Shown here: in pieces, positions 34,810-43,570 of the stretch
How the letters are laid out: each line of letters starts with the position of its first letter
How positions within the stretch are numbered: the first letter of the stretch is position 1
Source of the DNA: an uncultured Acidobacteriia bacterium
GTDB taxonomy: Bacteria > Acidobacteriota > Terriglobia > Bryobacterales > Bryobacteraceae
Assembly (NCBI GenBank): GCA_903907865.1
Contig: CAIVPR010000177.1
Coordinates: forward strand, 1-56,043
Reading direction: 5' to 3'
DNA length: 56,043 nt
The notes under the pieces: model-generated
Told to the model about the DNA's origin: nothing
Database searches by the model: none
What the model saw: only the letters and a program-made list of their open reading frames with translations
Program-made: the position numbers and the translations under genes

Positions 34810-35967
34810 ATGAACAACCGCGTATGGATCTTCGATACCACTCTCCGGGATGGCGAACAGTCCCCCGGATGCAGCATGAACGTCCCTGAAAAGCTCCGGA
34901 TGGCCGCCAAGCTCGTCGAACTTGGCGTCGACATCCTCGAAGCCGGCTTCCCCATCGCCTCCGACGGCGATTTCGAGGCCGTTGACGCGGTCAGCCGCCA
35001 GTTCCCCTGGGTCCAGGTCGCCGCCCTTGCCCGCTGCACCCGCGGCGACGTCGAGCGCGCCGCCGCATCCCTGAAACACGCGAAACGGCCCCGCATCCAC
35101 ACCTTCCTCGCCACCAGCGACATCCACCTCAAGTACAAGCTCAAGAAGTCGCGCCAGCAGGTGCTCGACGATGCGTGCGCCGCCGTCGAACTGGCCCGCA
35201 CCTTCGTCGACGATGTCGAATTCTCGGCCGAGGACGGCGCACGCACCGACCTCGACTACCTCGAACAGGTCTCCAAAGCCGTCGTCGCCGCAGGTGCCCG
35301 CACCGTCAACATCCCCGACACGGTCGGCTACTCGACCCCCGAGGAGTACGGGGCCAAGATCGGCCACATCGTGAAGGTGCTCGGCGACACCGCCATTGTC
35401 AGCGTGCACTGCCATGACGACCTCGGCCTCGCCGTCGCCAACTCGCTCGCGGCCATTCAGGCCGGTGCCCGGCAAGTCGAGTGCACCATCAACGGCATCG
35501 GCGAACGCGCCGGCAACTGCTCGCTCGAGGAAATCGTGATGGTCCTCAAGACCCGCCACGACCGCTATCCTTATACAACCGGCATCCACCCCGAGCACCT
35601 CTACGGTGCCAGCCAGTTGCTCAGCTCGATCATCAGCTTCGGGCCGCAGCCGAACAAGGCCATCGTGGGCCGCAACGCCTTCGCGCACGAGGCCGGCATC
35701 CACCAGGACGGCTACCTCAAGGAGCGGACGACGTATGAGATCATCGATCCGAAGTCGGTCGGCGTTCCCGAAGGCAAGCTGGTGCTGGGCAAGCATAGCG
35801 GTCGGCACGCGCTGAAGAAGCGCCTCGAAGACCTCGGCTTCGACCTGTCCAAGGAAGAACTGGACGTGGTCTACGGACAAATCACCGCCCTGGCGGACAA
35901 TAAGAAAGGCCTGATGGACGAGGAAATCGCCGATCTTGCGCGGCAGTCCCAACTCGTCGCGGCCTAA
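34810..35967 (+). CDS. leuA: 2-isopropylmalate synthase, short form without C-terminal regulatory domain
   Basis: The product is 385 residues from the ATG at 34810; an ATG at 34786 adds eight. It has the HMGL-like TIM barrel with [15 protein letters not shown], the metal HxH in [16 protein letters not shown], and [28 protein letters not shown] follows. It condenses acetyl-CoA with 2-ketoisovalerate as the first step of leucine synthesis. The protein ends at [11 protein letters not shown], where usual LeuA (~510 residues) continues into the leucine-binding dimer domain. Feedback inhibition would therefore be lost or different. Homocitrate-synthase-like specificity cannot be excluded, but position before leuBCD argues for LeuA. 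Confidence 0.92.
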   Translation: MNNRVWIFDTTLRDGEQSPGCSMNVPEKLRMAAKLVELGVDILEAGFPIASDGDFEAVDAVSRQFPWVQVAALARCTRGDVERAAASLKHAKRPRIHTFLATSDIHLKYKLKKSRQQVLDDACAAVELARTFVDDVEFSAEDGARTDLDYLEQVSKAVVAAGARTVNIPDTVGYSTPEEYGAKIGHIVKVLGDTAIVSVHCHDDLGLAVANSLAAIQAGARQVECTINGIGERAGNCSLEEIVMVLKTRHDRYPYTTGIHPEHLYGASQLLSSIISFGPQPNKAIVGRNAFAHEAGIHQDGYLKERTTYEIIDPKSVGVPEGKLVLGKHSGRHALKKRLEDLGFDLSKEELDVVYGQITALADNKKGLMDEEIADLARQSQLVAA

Positions 35968-36000
35968 GGAATCAACGGACGAAGTCGCTCCCTTGCGGTC

Positions 36001-36034
36001 GCGGCTCGGTAACGCCATCGTGTTGCCGAGCCGC
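36001..36034 (+). other. Strong hairpin in leuA-leuB spacer
   Basis: GCGGCTCGGTAAC and GTTGCCGAGCCGC form a 13-bp stem with one mismatch around an 8-base loop. No T run follows, so it is not a standard terminator. It may be an mRNA processing or stability element that sets different leuA and leuBCD levels. Confidence 0.5.
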
Positions 36035-36070
36035 GCGCGCCAGCAAGCGGTTTCTACCCAATAGAGGAAT

Positions 36071-37153
36071 ATGAATCTCAACATACTGGTCCTGCCGGGC
36101 GACGGCATCGGAACCGAAGTCACGGCTGAAGCCGTCCGCGTCCTCCAAGTGGTTTGCCAGAAGTGGGGCCACACCCTCAACATCAAAGAGGCGCTCCTCG
36201 GCGGCATCGCCATCCACAAGACCGGGACCCCGTTCCCGGCCGACACCGAAAAGCTCGCGCTGGAAGCCGACGCCGTCCTGATGGGCGCGGTCGGCCTCCC
36301 CGAGTTCGACGAATGGCCGCCGGAAAAGCGTCCCGAACGCGGCCTGCTCGGCATCCGCAAGGCGATGGGCGTGTTCGCCAACCTCCGCCCGGTGCGCAGC
36401 TACAAGGCGTTGCTCGATTCCTCCCCGCTCAAGAACCACTTGGTGGACGGCGTGGACATGATCATCGTCCGCGAACTCAACGGCGGCATCTACTACGGCA
36501 CCCCGCGCGGCATCTATACCGACGGTCCCGAGCCCCGCGCTGTCAACACCATGTCCTACACGCAGTCGGAAATCGACCGCGTCACCCGGATGGGCTTCGA
36601 ACTGGCCCGCAAGCGCCGCAAGAAGCTGACCTCCGTGGACAAGTCGAACGTGCTTGAAACCTCGCAGCTCTGGCGCCGCGTGGTCGTTGAAGTCGCCAAG
36701 GACTACCCCGACGTCGAACTCGACCACCTGCTGGTCGACAACTGCGCCATGCAACTCGTCCTCAACCCGAAGCGCTTCGACGTCCTGGTCACCGAAAACA
36801 TGTTCGGCGACATTCTCAGCGACGAGGGCGCGATCCTCGCCGGCTCCATCGGCATGCTGCCTTCCGCCTCCATCGGCGCGAAGAAGGCCAACGGCGCATG
36901 GACCGGCCTCTATGAACCCGTGCACGGTTCCGCCCCCGACATCGCCGGCCAGAACAAGGCCAACCCCTTCGGTGCCATCGGCAGCGTCGCGGCCCTGCTC
37001 GAATACAGCTTCGGCCTCGTCGAGGAAGCCGCCGCCGTCAACCGCGCCACGGAAGCAGTCCTAACCAGCGGCCGCGTCACAGCCGATTTGAAACCCGCCG
37101 GAACCCCGGCCACGACTCAACAAGTGGGAGAAGCAGTTTGCCAAGCCCTTTAA
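36071..37153 (+). CDS. leuB: 3-isopropylmalate dehydrogenase
   Basis: The product has 360 residues. It contains [20 protein letters not shown], the substrate loop [34 protein letters not shown] and the metal and NAD site [39 protein letters not shown] follows. It oxidatively decarboxylates 3-isopropylmalate with NAD. The start has AGAGGA close upstream. It overlaps the TTG start of leuC by 16 bp. Confidence 0.97.
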   Translation: MNLNILVLPGDGIGTEVTAEAVRVLQVVCQKWGHTLNIKEALLGGIAIHKTGTPFPADTEKLALEADAVLMGAVGLPEFDEWPPEKRPERGLLGIRKAMGVFANLRPVRSYKALLDSSPLKNHLVDGVDMIIVRELNGGIYYGTPRGIYTDGPEPRAVNTMSYTQSEIDRVTRMGFELARKRRKKLTSVDKSNVLETSQLWRRVVVEVAKDYPDVELDHLLVDNCAMQLVLNPKRFDVLVTENMFGDILSDEGAILAGSIGMLPSASIGAKKANGAWTGLYEPVHGSAPDIAGQNKANPFGAIGSVAALLEYSFGLVEEAAAVNRATEAVLTSGRVTADLKPAGTPATTQQVGEAVCQAL

Positions 37154-38547
37154 GAACCCTCAGCCAGAAAGTCTGGGACGCGCACCTCGTACGTGAAGAG
37201 GCCGGCGCTCCTTCTTTGATCTACATCGACCTGCACCTGGTGCATGAAGTCACCTCGCCCCAGGCCTTTTCCGGCCTCCGCGCGCGTGGCTTGAAAGTCC
37301 GCCGTCCCGACCTCACCATCGCGACCACGGACCACAGCATCCCGACCTCGGACCGCTCGCTGCCGATCCTCGATCCCATCGCGGCCAACCAGGTCGCGCA
37401 GCTCGACAAGAACTGCAAGGAGTTCGGCGTGCCCCACTACGGCGTGCATTCCGAGCACCAGGGCATCGTCCACGTCATGGGACCGGAGCTTGGTTTCACG
37501 CAGCCCGGCATGACCGTGGTCTGCGGCGACAGCCACACGGCCACCCACGGCGCTTTCGGCGCACTGGCGTTCGGCATCGGAACCTCCGAAGTCGAGAACG
37601 TGCTGGCGACCCAGTGCCTGCTGCAGCGCCCGTCCAAGACCTTCAAGGTCCAGGTCGACGGCACGCTGAAGCCGGGCGTCACGGCCAAGGACATCATCCT
37701 CGCGTTCTGCGCGAGGGTGGGCGTGGGCGGCGCGACGGGCTGCGTGCTCGAATACGCCGGTTCCGCCATCCGCTCACTCTCGATGGAAGGCCGCATGACG
37801 GTCTGCAACATGTCGATCGAGGCTGGTGCGCGCGCCGGTCTGATCGCGCCGGACGAAACCACGTTCGAATACCTCAAGGGCCGCCCGTTCGCCCCGAAGG
37901 GTGAGGAGTGGGACAAGGCAGTCGCCTACTGGAAGACGCTGCCGACCGACGAGGGCGCGGTGTTCGACCGCACGGTGACCATCGACGCCGACACGCTGGA
38001 GCCAATGATCACGTGGGGCACGAATCCGGGCATGGGCGTGTCGATCACGGGCGCGGTGCCCGATCCTTCCGGGATCGCGGACGCGCTGGATCGCGACAAC
38101 GTCGAAAAGGCACTGGCGTACATGGGCCTCGAAGCCGGCAAACCGGTGCTGGGGCGTCCCGTGGACGTGGTCTTCATCGGCAGCTGTACGAACTCGCGGA
38201 TTTCGGATCTGCGCGCGGCGGCCGCTGTGCTGAAGGGCCGCAAGGTGGACCCGAAGGTGCGGGTGATGGTGGTACCGGGCTCGATGGACGTCAAGCGCCA
38301 GGCGATTGCCGAGGGACTGCCGGAGATTTTCCGCGAAGCCGGTTGCGATTACCGGGAACCGGGCTGCTCAATGTGCATCGCCATGAACGGCGACCAACTG
38401 CAGCCGGGCCAGTACAGCGTTTCGACCTCGAACCGCAATTTCGAAGGGCGCCAGGGCAAGGGGGGACGCACGTTCCTCGCATCGCCGCTGACCGCCGCGG
38501 CCACCGCCCTTGCGGGCGTAGTAGCCGACGTTAGGAGCATTCTGTGA
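37138..38547 (+). CDS. leuC: 3-isopropylmalate dehydratase large subunit
   Basis: The product has 469 residues. It contains [12 protein letters not shown] and the iron-sulfur cysteines GSCTNSRI and [11 protein letters not shown]. The aconitase-type blocks [20 protein letters not shown] and [20 protein letters not shown] are also present. With LeuD it isomerises 2- to 3-isopropylmalate. The TTG start inside the end of leuB and the ATG-less overlap with leuD point to coupled translation of the operon. Confidence 0.97.
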   Translation: MPSPLRTLSQKVWDAHLVREEAGAPSLIYIDLHLVHEVTSPQAFSGLRARGLKVRRPDLTIATTDHSIPTSDRSLPILDPIAANQVAQLDKNCKEFGVPHYGVHSEHQGIVHVMGPELGFTQPGMTVVCGDSHTATHGAFGALAFGIGTSEVENVLATQCLLQRPSKTFKVQVDGTLKPGVTAKDIILAFCARVGVGGATGCVLEYAGSAIRSLSMEGRMTVCNMSIEAGARAGLIAPDETTFEYLKGRPFAPKGEEWDKAVAYWKTLPTDEGAVFDRTVTIDADTLEPMITWGTNPGMGVSITGAVPDPSGIADALDRDNVEKALAYMGLEAGKPVLGRPVDVVFIGSCTNSRISDLRAAAAVLKGRKVDPKVRVMVVPGSMDVKRQAIAEGLPEIFREAGCDYREPGCSMCIAMNGDQLQPGQYSVSTSNRNFEGRQGKGGRTFLASPLTAAATALAGVVADVRSIL

Positions 38548-39143
38548 TTCCGTTTACGACGTTTCAATCCCGTATGGTACCGATGCCTCTGAACAACATC
38601 GATACCGACCAGATCATCCCGGCGCGTTTTCTGAAAACGACGTCGAAGGAGGGTCTGGACAAGAACCTGTTCTGCGACTGGCGGTATGAAACCGACGGGA
38701 CGCCGAAGCCGGACTTCATCCTGAACACCCCGCGCGGGCAGGGCGCGCAGATTCTGCTGGCCGGCGACAACTTCGGCTGCGGCAGTTCGCGCGAGCACGC
38801 CCCGTGGGCGCTGACCCAGTTCGGCTTCCGGGCCGTGGTGAGCACCTCGTTTGCGGATATCTTCAAGGGGAATGCCTTGAAGAATTCGCTGATTCCGGTG
38901 GTGGTTTCGCCGGACGTGCATTCGAAGATGTTGGGGCTGCCGGAAGATGCGCTGGTGACCTTGGATCTGGCTGCGCAGACTTTGGCGTTGCCGGACGGGA
39001 CGGCGGTGGAGTTCGCGGTGGATTCGTTCTCGAAGACGTGTTTGCTGGAAGGGATCGATGAGTTGGGGTGGATTTTGAAGCAGACCCCGGCCATTGAGGC
39101 TTTCGAGGCTAGGCGGGTGCTTAGTGTGAATACGCTAGGGTAG
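38544..39143 (+). CDS. leuD: 3-isopropylmalate dehydratase small subunit
   Basis: The product is 199 residues from the GTG at 38544, overlapping the leuC stop by 4 bp. It contains [20 protein letters not shown], the swivelling-domain signature [20 protein letters not shown] and [12 protein letters not shown]. It completes the isopropylmalate isomerase. It is the last biosynthetic gene of the operon; the TIR gene begins 29 bp downstream with no terminator between. Confidence 0.96.
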   Translation: MIPFTTFQSRMVPMPLNNIDTDQIIPARFLKTTSKEGLDKNLFCDWRYETDGTPKPDFILNTPRGQGAQILLAGDNFGCGSSREHAPWALTQFGFRAVVSTSFADIFKGNALKNSLIPVVVSPDVHSKMLGLPEDALVTLDLAAQTLALPDGTAVEFAVDSFSKTCLLEGIDELGWILKQTPAIEAFEARRVLSVNTLG

Positions 39144-39172
39144 GGATTGGATTTGGAAAGCGGGAGGACAGC

Positions 39173-40378
39173 ATGGCCAGCGTTTTTATATCACACTCAT
39201 CAAGGGATAAGGCCTTCGCCCAAGAGCTTGTCGAAGCTCTCAAGGCGCTCAAGCATGAGCCTTGGATTGATGCGCGAAACATCAACGCTGGTGAAAGCTT
39301 GCCCACTGCGGTCTGCGAAGGCGTTCGTAGCTGCCAGTTCCTAGTCGCTTTGTTGACTCCGGATTCGATAGCATCCGAGTGGGTCAAGAAGGAGTGGGAG
39401 TTGAAGGTGTTCGACGACATTCAGGCGAAGACCTCATCTGTTATTCCAGTCCTGCTGAAGAAATGCGAGGTTCCTGCGATACTAGCAACGAACCGCTACA
39501 TTGATTGGGACGTCTCACCCTTGGCCGGGTTCGTCGACGTAGCAAAGCGCCTAGATGGTCATGGCAATCTATCCAACTCCGGAGGTGCTCGGGAGGTATT
39601 GCCAACCATCAGGTCGACTGATGGAATGAAAATGGCCCCCGATCAGTCCTCGAACAGAGACGTATCCACTGTGATCTCGAATGTGATCTCGAAAAACCTA
39701 CTCGAAGGGTCTGTACTCTCATGTTGCAGCCAGTGTCATTTCGAGACTCGTCATCGAGTACTGGGTCATCACCAAGAGGAGGAACTCATTGATGAAGAGA
39801 CGTACGAACACCACACGAACTGGTGGATCTTAAAATGTCTTGGCTGCAGCTCCAAATCCTTCCGCCGGGAGCACAGGTGCTGGAATCGCTTCGAATGTGA
39901 TCCCGAGACGGATGAACCAACGGACGCCAGTATCGAAGTTGAGATCTTTCCCAAGCCGTTGCAAAAGGACGGCCCTGATTGGTTTGGGGAGTTGGAGCCG
40001 TTGTTCCAGCGTGTGTTCAAAGAGATCTATTCCAATCTGAATGCCAGCAATCGAATGTCAGCGGCAATGGGACTTAGACTGCTGGTTGACCTCTTGATCC
40101 AGAAAACAGTCGGCCCCCAGAGCGATTTCACTCAGGGACTGGAGGAACTCCGAAAAAGACAGTTTTTGTATCAACCTGAACATGATCGTCTGCAAACCGT
40201 GGTCAAGGTTGGGAGCGCCGCTGCCCATCGAGCGTGGGTGCCGACAGAGACGCAGCTCAACCAAGTGCTGGATTGCGTCGAAACTGCTGTCTATCGCCTC
40301 ATTATTCTGCCAGCAAGAGCGAGGGAATGGAGTGCTACGGTGCCAGATAGGCCGCATCTGAAGAAGGTCCAGCCATAA
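39173..40378 (+). CDS. TIR domain-DUF4145 fusion protein
   Basis: The product has 401 residues. Residues 1-125 are a TIR domain: VFISHSSRDKAFAQELVEAL, WIDARNINAGESL and SEWVKKEWEL, with the likely catalytic Glu at 74. After a ~60-residue linker comes a zinc-ribbon-like unit (CSQCHFETRH and LKCLGCSSKSFR). A helical DUF4145-type domain follows (NASNRMSAAMGLRLLVDLLI, then VKVGSAAAHRAWVPTETQLN). TIR domains often hydrolyse or cyclise NAD in phage defence, and DUF4145 is often attached to restriction enzymes. The pairing suggests an effector joined to a recognition module. GC is lower than in the leu genes. ATG with AGGA upstream. Confidence 0.8.
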   Translation: MASVFISHSSRDKAFAQELVEALKALKHEPWIDARNINAGESLPTAVCEGVRSCQFLVALLTPDSIASEWVKKEWELKVFDDIQAKTSSVIPVLLKKCEVPAILATNRYIDWDVSPLAGFVDVAKRLDGHGNLSNSGGAREVLPTIRSTDGMKMAPDQSSNRDVSTVISNVISKNLLEGSVLSCCSQCHFETRHRVLGHHQEEELIDEETYEHHTNWWILKCLGCSSKSFRREHRCWNRFECDPETDEPTDASIEVEIFPKPLQKDGPDWFGELEPLFQRVFKEIYSNLNASNRMSAAMGLRLLVDLLIQKTVGPQSDFTQGLEELRKRQFLYQPEHDRLQTVVKVGSAAAHRAWVPTETQLNQVLDCVETAVYRLIILPARAREWSATVPDRPHLKKVQP

Positions 40379-40446
40379 ACTTAGAACTGAGCCATTCTCT
40401 CCGGGCACGTACCCTCCTGACCCGCGGAGGTCGTATGGTGGGCGAC

Positions 40447-40920
40447 TTAGAGACGGAAGAGAACCCGGCCACGCCGCATATCTTTTGGCGAGAGTCTGGT
40501 AGCTGTCTCAAATTGCTGCCGGTACTTCTCCACTTCCCATTCCCAAGCCTCTTGGACGACATAGTACTTGTCGTAGAGGATCCAGATCAGCCTGTCCCAC
40601 TCGTAGTTATTCGCATTGCCCACCAGGGTAACCGGCGACCCGGGGCGTCCGCTGGGACGATTGGCCTTTACTTGGTATCGGAATCCTTGGTGTAAGAAGT
40701 CGTATCCGCGAGTGACAGCGGTGCGGTTTGCGCAATTGGCCCGGTATTCAGCGTCGGACATCCCGACAATCGCTGCCGCGTCCACCTCGGATAGGGCGCT
40801 CGTAATAAAAGGTGCGACTCCATAGAATTCCTGCCATTGAAGTGCGACTGTTACGAGTTGCCTGCGAATCGCTTGGAAGGACCCGCCGCCAACATGTCCG
40901 TCGATTAGAGCGATCTCCAT
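40447..40920 (-). CDS. Hypothetical protein with QVK (nuclease-like) motif
   Basis: The product is 157 residues from the ATG at 40920. The central part GYDFLHQGFRYQVKANRPSG, NNYEWDRLIWILYDKYYVVQ and EAWEWEVEKY has an Asp/Glu-then-QVK layout reminiscent of PD-(D/E)xK nucleases. DIALIDGHVGG-like residues near the start are unconserved. I know similar hypothetical proteins but not a function. It converges with the TIR-DUF4145 gene, their 3' ends 68 bp apart, and a restriction-like role is only a guess. Confidence 0.55.
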   Translation of the reverse strand: MEIALIDGHVGGGSFQAIRRQLVTVALQWQEFYGVAPFITSALSEVDAAAIVGMSDAEYRANCANRTAVTRGYDFLHQGFRYQVKANRPSGRPGSPVTLVGNANNYEWDRLIWILYDKYYVVQEAWEWEVEKYRQQFETATRLSPKDMRRGRVLFRL

Positions 40921-41012
40921 GACCGAGGGTACCATTGGGAAACGGAGAGCGCGCGTGTGGCATGACTCTGACACACTGCGATTTCCGCTGTACAATCGTA
41001 GCAGGAGCTGCG

Positions 41013-41281
41013 ATGCCAATTCAACTACCATCCGACTTGGAATCAATCATCCACCAGCGCTCTCCACCGGTGCCTACGTCAACGCCGAAGACGTCCTCCG
41101 CCGAGCCCTAGAAGCCCAAGGCGCAGAAGACGACTGTACCGCCGAGGAGCGCCAAGCCCTCGACCTCAAACTGAAACGTTCCCTCCAGCAGGTCGCCGCC
41201 GGAAATACCTACGGCCCCGCCGCGTCCCGCCGTATGCTCGCGGACATGAGGGACGCACACCTCGCCAATCTCGGACGGTAG
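41013..41281 (+). pseudogene. ParD/CopG-like antitoxin, frameshifted
   Basis: The ATG at 41013, preceded by AGGAG, begins MPIQLPSDLESIIHQR, a ribbon-helix-helix start. The natural continuation STGAYVNAEDVLRRALEAQG and the C-terminal helices to 41281 lie in the next frame. One missing base near 41066 (CGC-TCTCC in place of CGCCTCTCC) explains the break. The repaired protein would have ~90 residues. It directly precedes the ParE-like toxin gene. Confidence 0.72.
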
Positions 41282-41285
41282 CCCG

Positions 41286-41597
41286 TTGGACACCTTCGAA
41301 CTCAGCCTCGAAGCAATCCACGATATCGACGCCATCTGTCTCTACCTGATGGAACGCGAAGGGTTACGCCTGGCCGACCATGTCGTTACCGAACGCTTCA
41401 AGGTGTTCGCCGGGATGGCAGACCTGCCGAATATCAGGTATCGCCGTTGCGATTTGACATCCGAGGACGTTCTCTTCCGCCGGATCTTCTCCTACCTCGT
41501 AATCTACCAGCGCGGCGGCGACCCAATCCAGATCGTCGCGGTCCTCCACGCCAAGCGTGATGTCGGCCGCCTTCTCGCCCAGCGATTTGACCGCTGA
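41286..41597 (+). CDS. RelE/ParE-family toxin
   Basis: The 103-residue product includes FELSLEAIHDIDAICLYLME, NIRYRRCDLTSEDVLFRRIF and SYLVIYQRGGDPIQIVAVLH. These are the beta-strand blocks of ParE/RelE toxins, with the C-terminal Arg-Arg tail. The TTG at 41286 lies 4 bp after the antitoxin stop. It is intact even though its antitoxin appears frameshifted, which is unexpected for a functional toxin. Its 3' end touches the convergent DUF433 gene. Confidence 0.85.
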   Translation: MDTFELSLEAIHDIDAICLYLMEREGLRLADHVVTERFKVFAGMADLPNIRYRRCDLTSEDVLFRRIFSYLVIYQRGGDPIQIVAVLHAKRDVGRLLAQRFDR

Positions 41598-41969
41598 TCA
41601 CGCGGCCTTGTTAGGCTCCTCCAGCCACGCATCAAGCCGATCCAAGAACTCCGACTGGTGTCCCGTCGCCTTGGCCCTGTCTCGAATCGTCGCCCACAAA
41701 GCCCGGTTTTCCGGTCGATTGGCCGCTTCGTCGAACAACCGCTGCTGCTCAGCCAAATACTCCTCGACCATCTCTTGGTTGTCGAGGTAGAACGCGATGG
41801 CCCCGTACACCCGCGAGAGCTTGTCCAACGGAGGGAAGTCCTCCAAGATCTGCTGCGGCGTCTCGCCCCGCTTGTACGCGTAGACAATCGAGTCAAGGGA
41901 GATCCGCACGCCGGCGACGTAGTAGCCCCCATTGCGCTGCTCCACGTATTGGCTGCCGATAAGCTCCAT
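41598..41969 (-). CDS. DUF433 family antitoxin, long form
   Basis: The product is 123 residues from the ATG at 41969. It contains QYVEQRNGGYYVAGVRISLD, SIVYAYKRGETPQQILEDFP and KLSRVYGAIAFYLDNQEMVE, closely similar to the other long DUF433 proteins here. It follows the DUF5615 remnant by 41 bp, so the order is DUF433-DUF5615-DUF433 on one strand. It has no toxin of its own downstream; whether it protects against the same or another toxin is open. Confidence 0.85.
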   Translation of the reverse strand: MELIGSQYVEQRNGGYYVAGVRISLDSIVYAYKRGETPQQILEDFPPLDKLSRVYGAIAFYLDNQEMVEEYLAEQQRLFDEAANRPENRALWATIRDRAKATGHQSEFLDRLDAWLEEPNKAA

Positions 41970-42010
41970 TTTCCGATTGTACGAAATAACGCGGCTGCGG
42001 AGCCAACAGT

Positions 42011-42387
42011 TCACCGCACAAACGCATGGTAGACCAGCGAAGGCACATGCATTGCCCGATCAGCCAGGTCGGTGGGATCGCAGACGGCCCACAAGAAGAC
42101 AACCCGCTCCGCTACCAACCGTATCGGCGCCCCTTGGGAAACCAACAACAATCCCGGGCTGTGCTTCCCCGCGATCAAACGGTTTCGGAAGTGATCGATC
42201 ATGGTTCGACGGTCGTGCGAGATGAGAATCCGGCCATTGGCCGCAGCCCACTCCAATACCTCGGGATCGCTAGCACCCGCAATGTGGGATTCGCGTGCCG
42301 TCTGGATGCTAATAGTCGGCTCGTTCCGTCGGATCGCCTGCACGAGGGGGAACTTCAGGCGTGGTCGGCCTGGAAGCGCAGGCTCAA
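42011..42387 (-). pseudogene. DUF5615 PIN-like toxin, frameshifted near the start
   Basis: From a TTG at 42387 the frame reads SLRFQADHA and hits TGA. One base lost near 42359-42360 hides the rest: KFPLVQAIRRNEPTISIQTA, GRILISHDRRTMIDHFRNRL and SPGLLLVSQGAPIRLVAERV, which continue in the next frame to 42011. The sequence is typical DUF5615. The TTG overlaps the stop of the upstream DUF433 gene (TTGA), as at the 33.7-kb locus. Confidence 0.75.
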
Positions 42388-42713
42388 GCCGGAACTGCCT
42401 TTCCAGCCGCCTCGTGGGCGAGGAACTTAGCCCAGAGGACGGGATTGGCTTCCGCAAGCGGAACACCGCACGATTCGAATTCCCGCTCCGTCTCCACAAG
42501 ATACCGGTCGATCTCCGCCTGGTTGTCCAAGTAGAAGGCGATTGCACCGTAGATCTGTGACAACTTCAGCACCGGGAAGCTAGCCTGAATGGTCTCGGGG
42601 GACTCGCCGTCGTTAAACCCATACACGATAGAGTCTAGCGACACACGAATCGGACCAGCCACGTAGTACCCGCCGTCCCGCTGAACAACGTAATCAGTGT
42701 TTGCCACGTTCAT
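42384..42713 (-). CDS. DUF433 family antitoxin, long form
   Basis: The product is 109 residues from the ATG at 42713, with AAGAGGG just upstream. It contains VVQRDGGYYVAGPIRVSLDS, YGFNDGESPETIQASF and KLSQIYGAIAFYLDNQAEID. An extra residue in GPIRVS compared with G-x-RVS in relatives shows mild divergence. It is the antitoxin partner of the frameshifted DUF5615 gene that overlaps it by 4 bp. Confidence 0.85.
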   Translation of the reverse strand: MNVANTDYVVQRDGGYYVAGPIRVSLDSIVYGFNDGESPETIQASFPVLKLSQIYGAIAFYLDNQAEIDRYLVETEREFESCGVPLAEANPVLWAKFLAHEAAGKAVPA

Positions 42714-42797
42714 CCCTCTTGAGTTCAGTATACGAAAAACGATCCGCCATAGCAGCCACTGACAATGGGACTTACGGTCGTGGTCCTGATTCAAGCA

Positions 42798-43112
42798 TTA
42801 CCCCAACCGCTCCGACGCCGCCTCCTCCACCACAATCCGCAACTCCATTCGCATTCCCAACGCCCGGGCCGCCCGCGTCACAGTCTCCAGCGAAACCGCG
42901 ACATTCGACGGATCCAACAACCGGTCCAACTGCGACCGGCTGGTCTTCATCGTCCTCGCCAGTGCCGTCTTGCTTGTACCTTGCTCGCGAATGGCTTCCG
43001 CAAACTGCCATGCAAGGACCCGTTTCACCGCGACGGCCTCCACCTCCTCCAGCAGCCCCTGCTCTGCGAGGAAGCTGTCGAAGGTCGATCCTGCGTGTAT
43101 CGAATCTGTCAC
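42798..43112 (-). CDS. XRE-family HTH antitoxin
   Basis: The product has 104 residues with a helix-turn-helix in GTSKTALARTMKTSRSQLDR and a downstream DPSNVAVSLETVTRAARALG. This is the common XRE antitoxin that pairs with Gp49-like HigB toxins. It overlaps the toxin gene by 4 bp (ATGA). It would neutralise the toxin and repress the operon. Confidence 0.85.
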   Translation of the reverse strand: MTDSIHAGSTFDSFLAEQGLLEEVEAVAVKRVLAWQFAEAIREQGTSKTALARTMKTSRSQLDRLLDPSNVAVSLETVTRAARALGMRMELRIVVEEAASERLG

Positions 43113-43477
43113 AATAGACTCCTTTCGTGCTTGCGCTTGTTTTGTCGTGCCAGTTCCAAGTCCTCGGGCGGCGTCCGCTGGGTCTTCTTGACGAACGCGT
43201 GGAGCAAGACCATTCGGTGCAGTCGATCTATCGAGAACAGCACCCGCGCGATGCGCCCCTGCACCAAGGAACTCCGAACCTCGAAGACGCCGTCACCCAG
43301 CGGACGGCAGACGGGCATTCCAATCGGCCAACCGTACTCCACAGTGTTGATGTCTTCGCCGATCATTTTTCGGTCGTCGGCAAAGGGAAGAGCCAAGATC
43401 CAATCGCGCACAGGCTCGTTCCCGGCTTCAGTCCTGTAGAAAATCGCCGGAATCCGTTTGGGAACCACCACCGACAT
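43109..43477 (-). CDS. Phage Gp49-like/HigB toxin
   Basis: The product has 122 residues. It contains AIFYRTEAGNEPVRDWILAL, DINTVEYGWPIGMPVCRPLG, GVFEVRSSLVQGRIARVLFS and a LHAFVKKTQRTPPEDLELAR tail. These are the standard marks of RelE-superfamily Gp49/HigB toxins, with the conserved Lys-Lys-Thr. Gene order toxin then XRE antitoxin is typical. The module is intact. Confidence 0.9.
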   Translation of the reverse strand: MSVVVPKRIPAIFYRTEAGNEPVRDWILALPFADDRKMIGEDINTVEYGWPIGMPVCRPLGDGVFEVRSSLVQGRIARVLFSIDRLHRMVLLHAFVKKTQRTPPEDLELARQNKRKHERSLL

Positions 43478-43570
43478 GATTGTACCGTATAAGGGGCATG
43501 TCAGTGCTCAGCCGAGCGCTCACGCAGCCATATTGGACTCTTCCAGCCTTCTACAACTCAGACGCCTACC

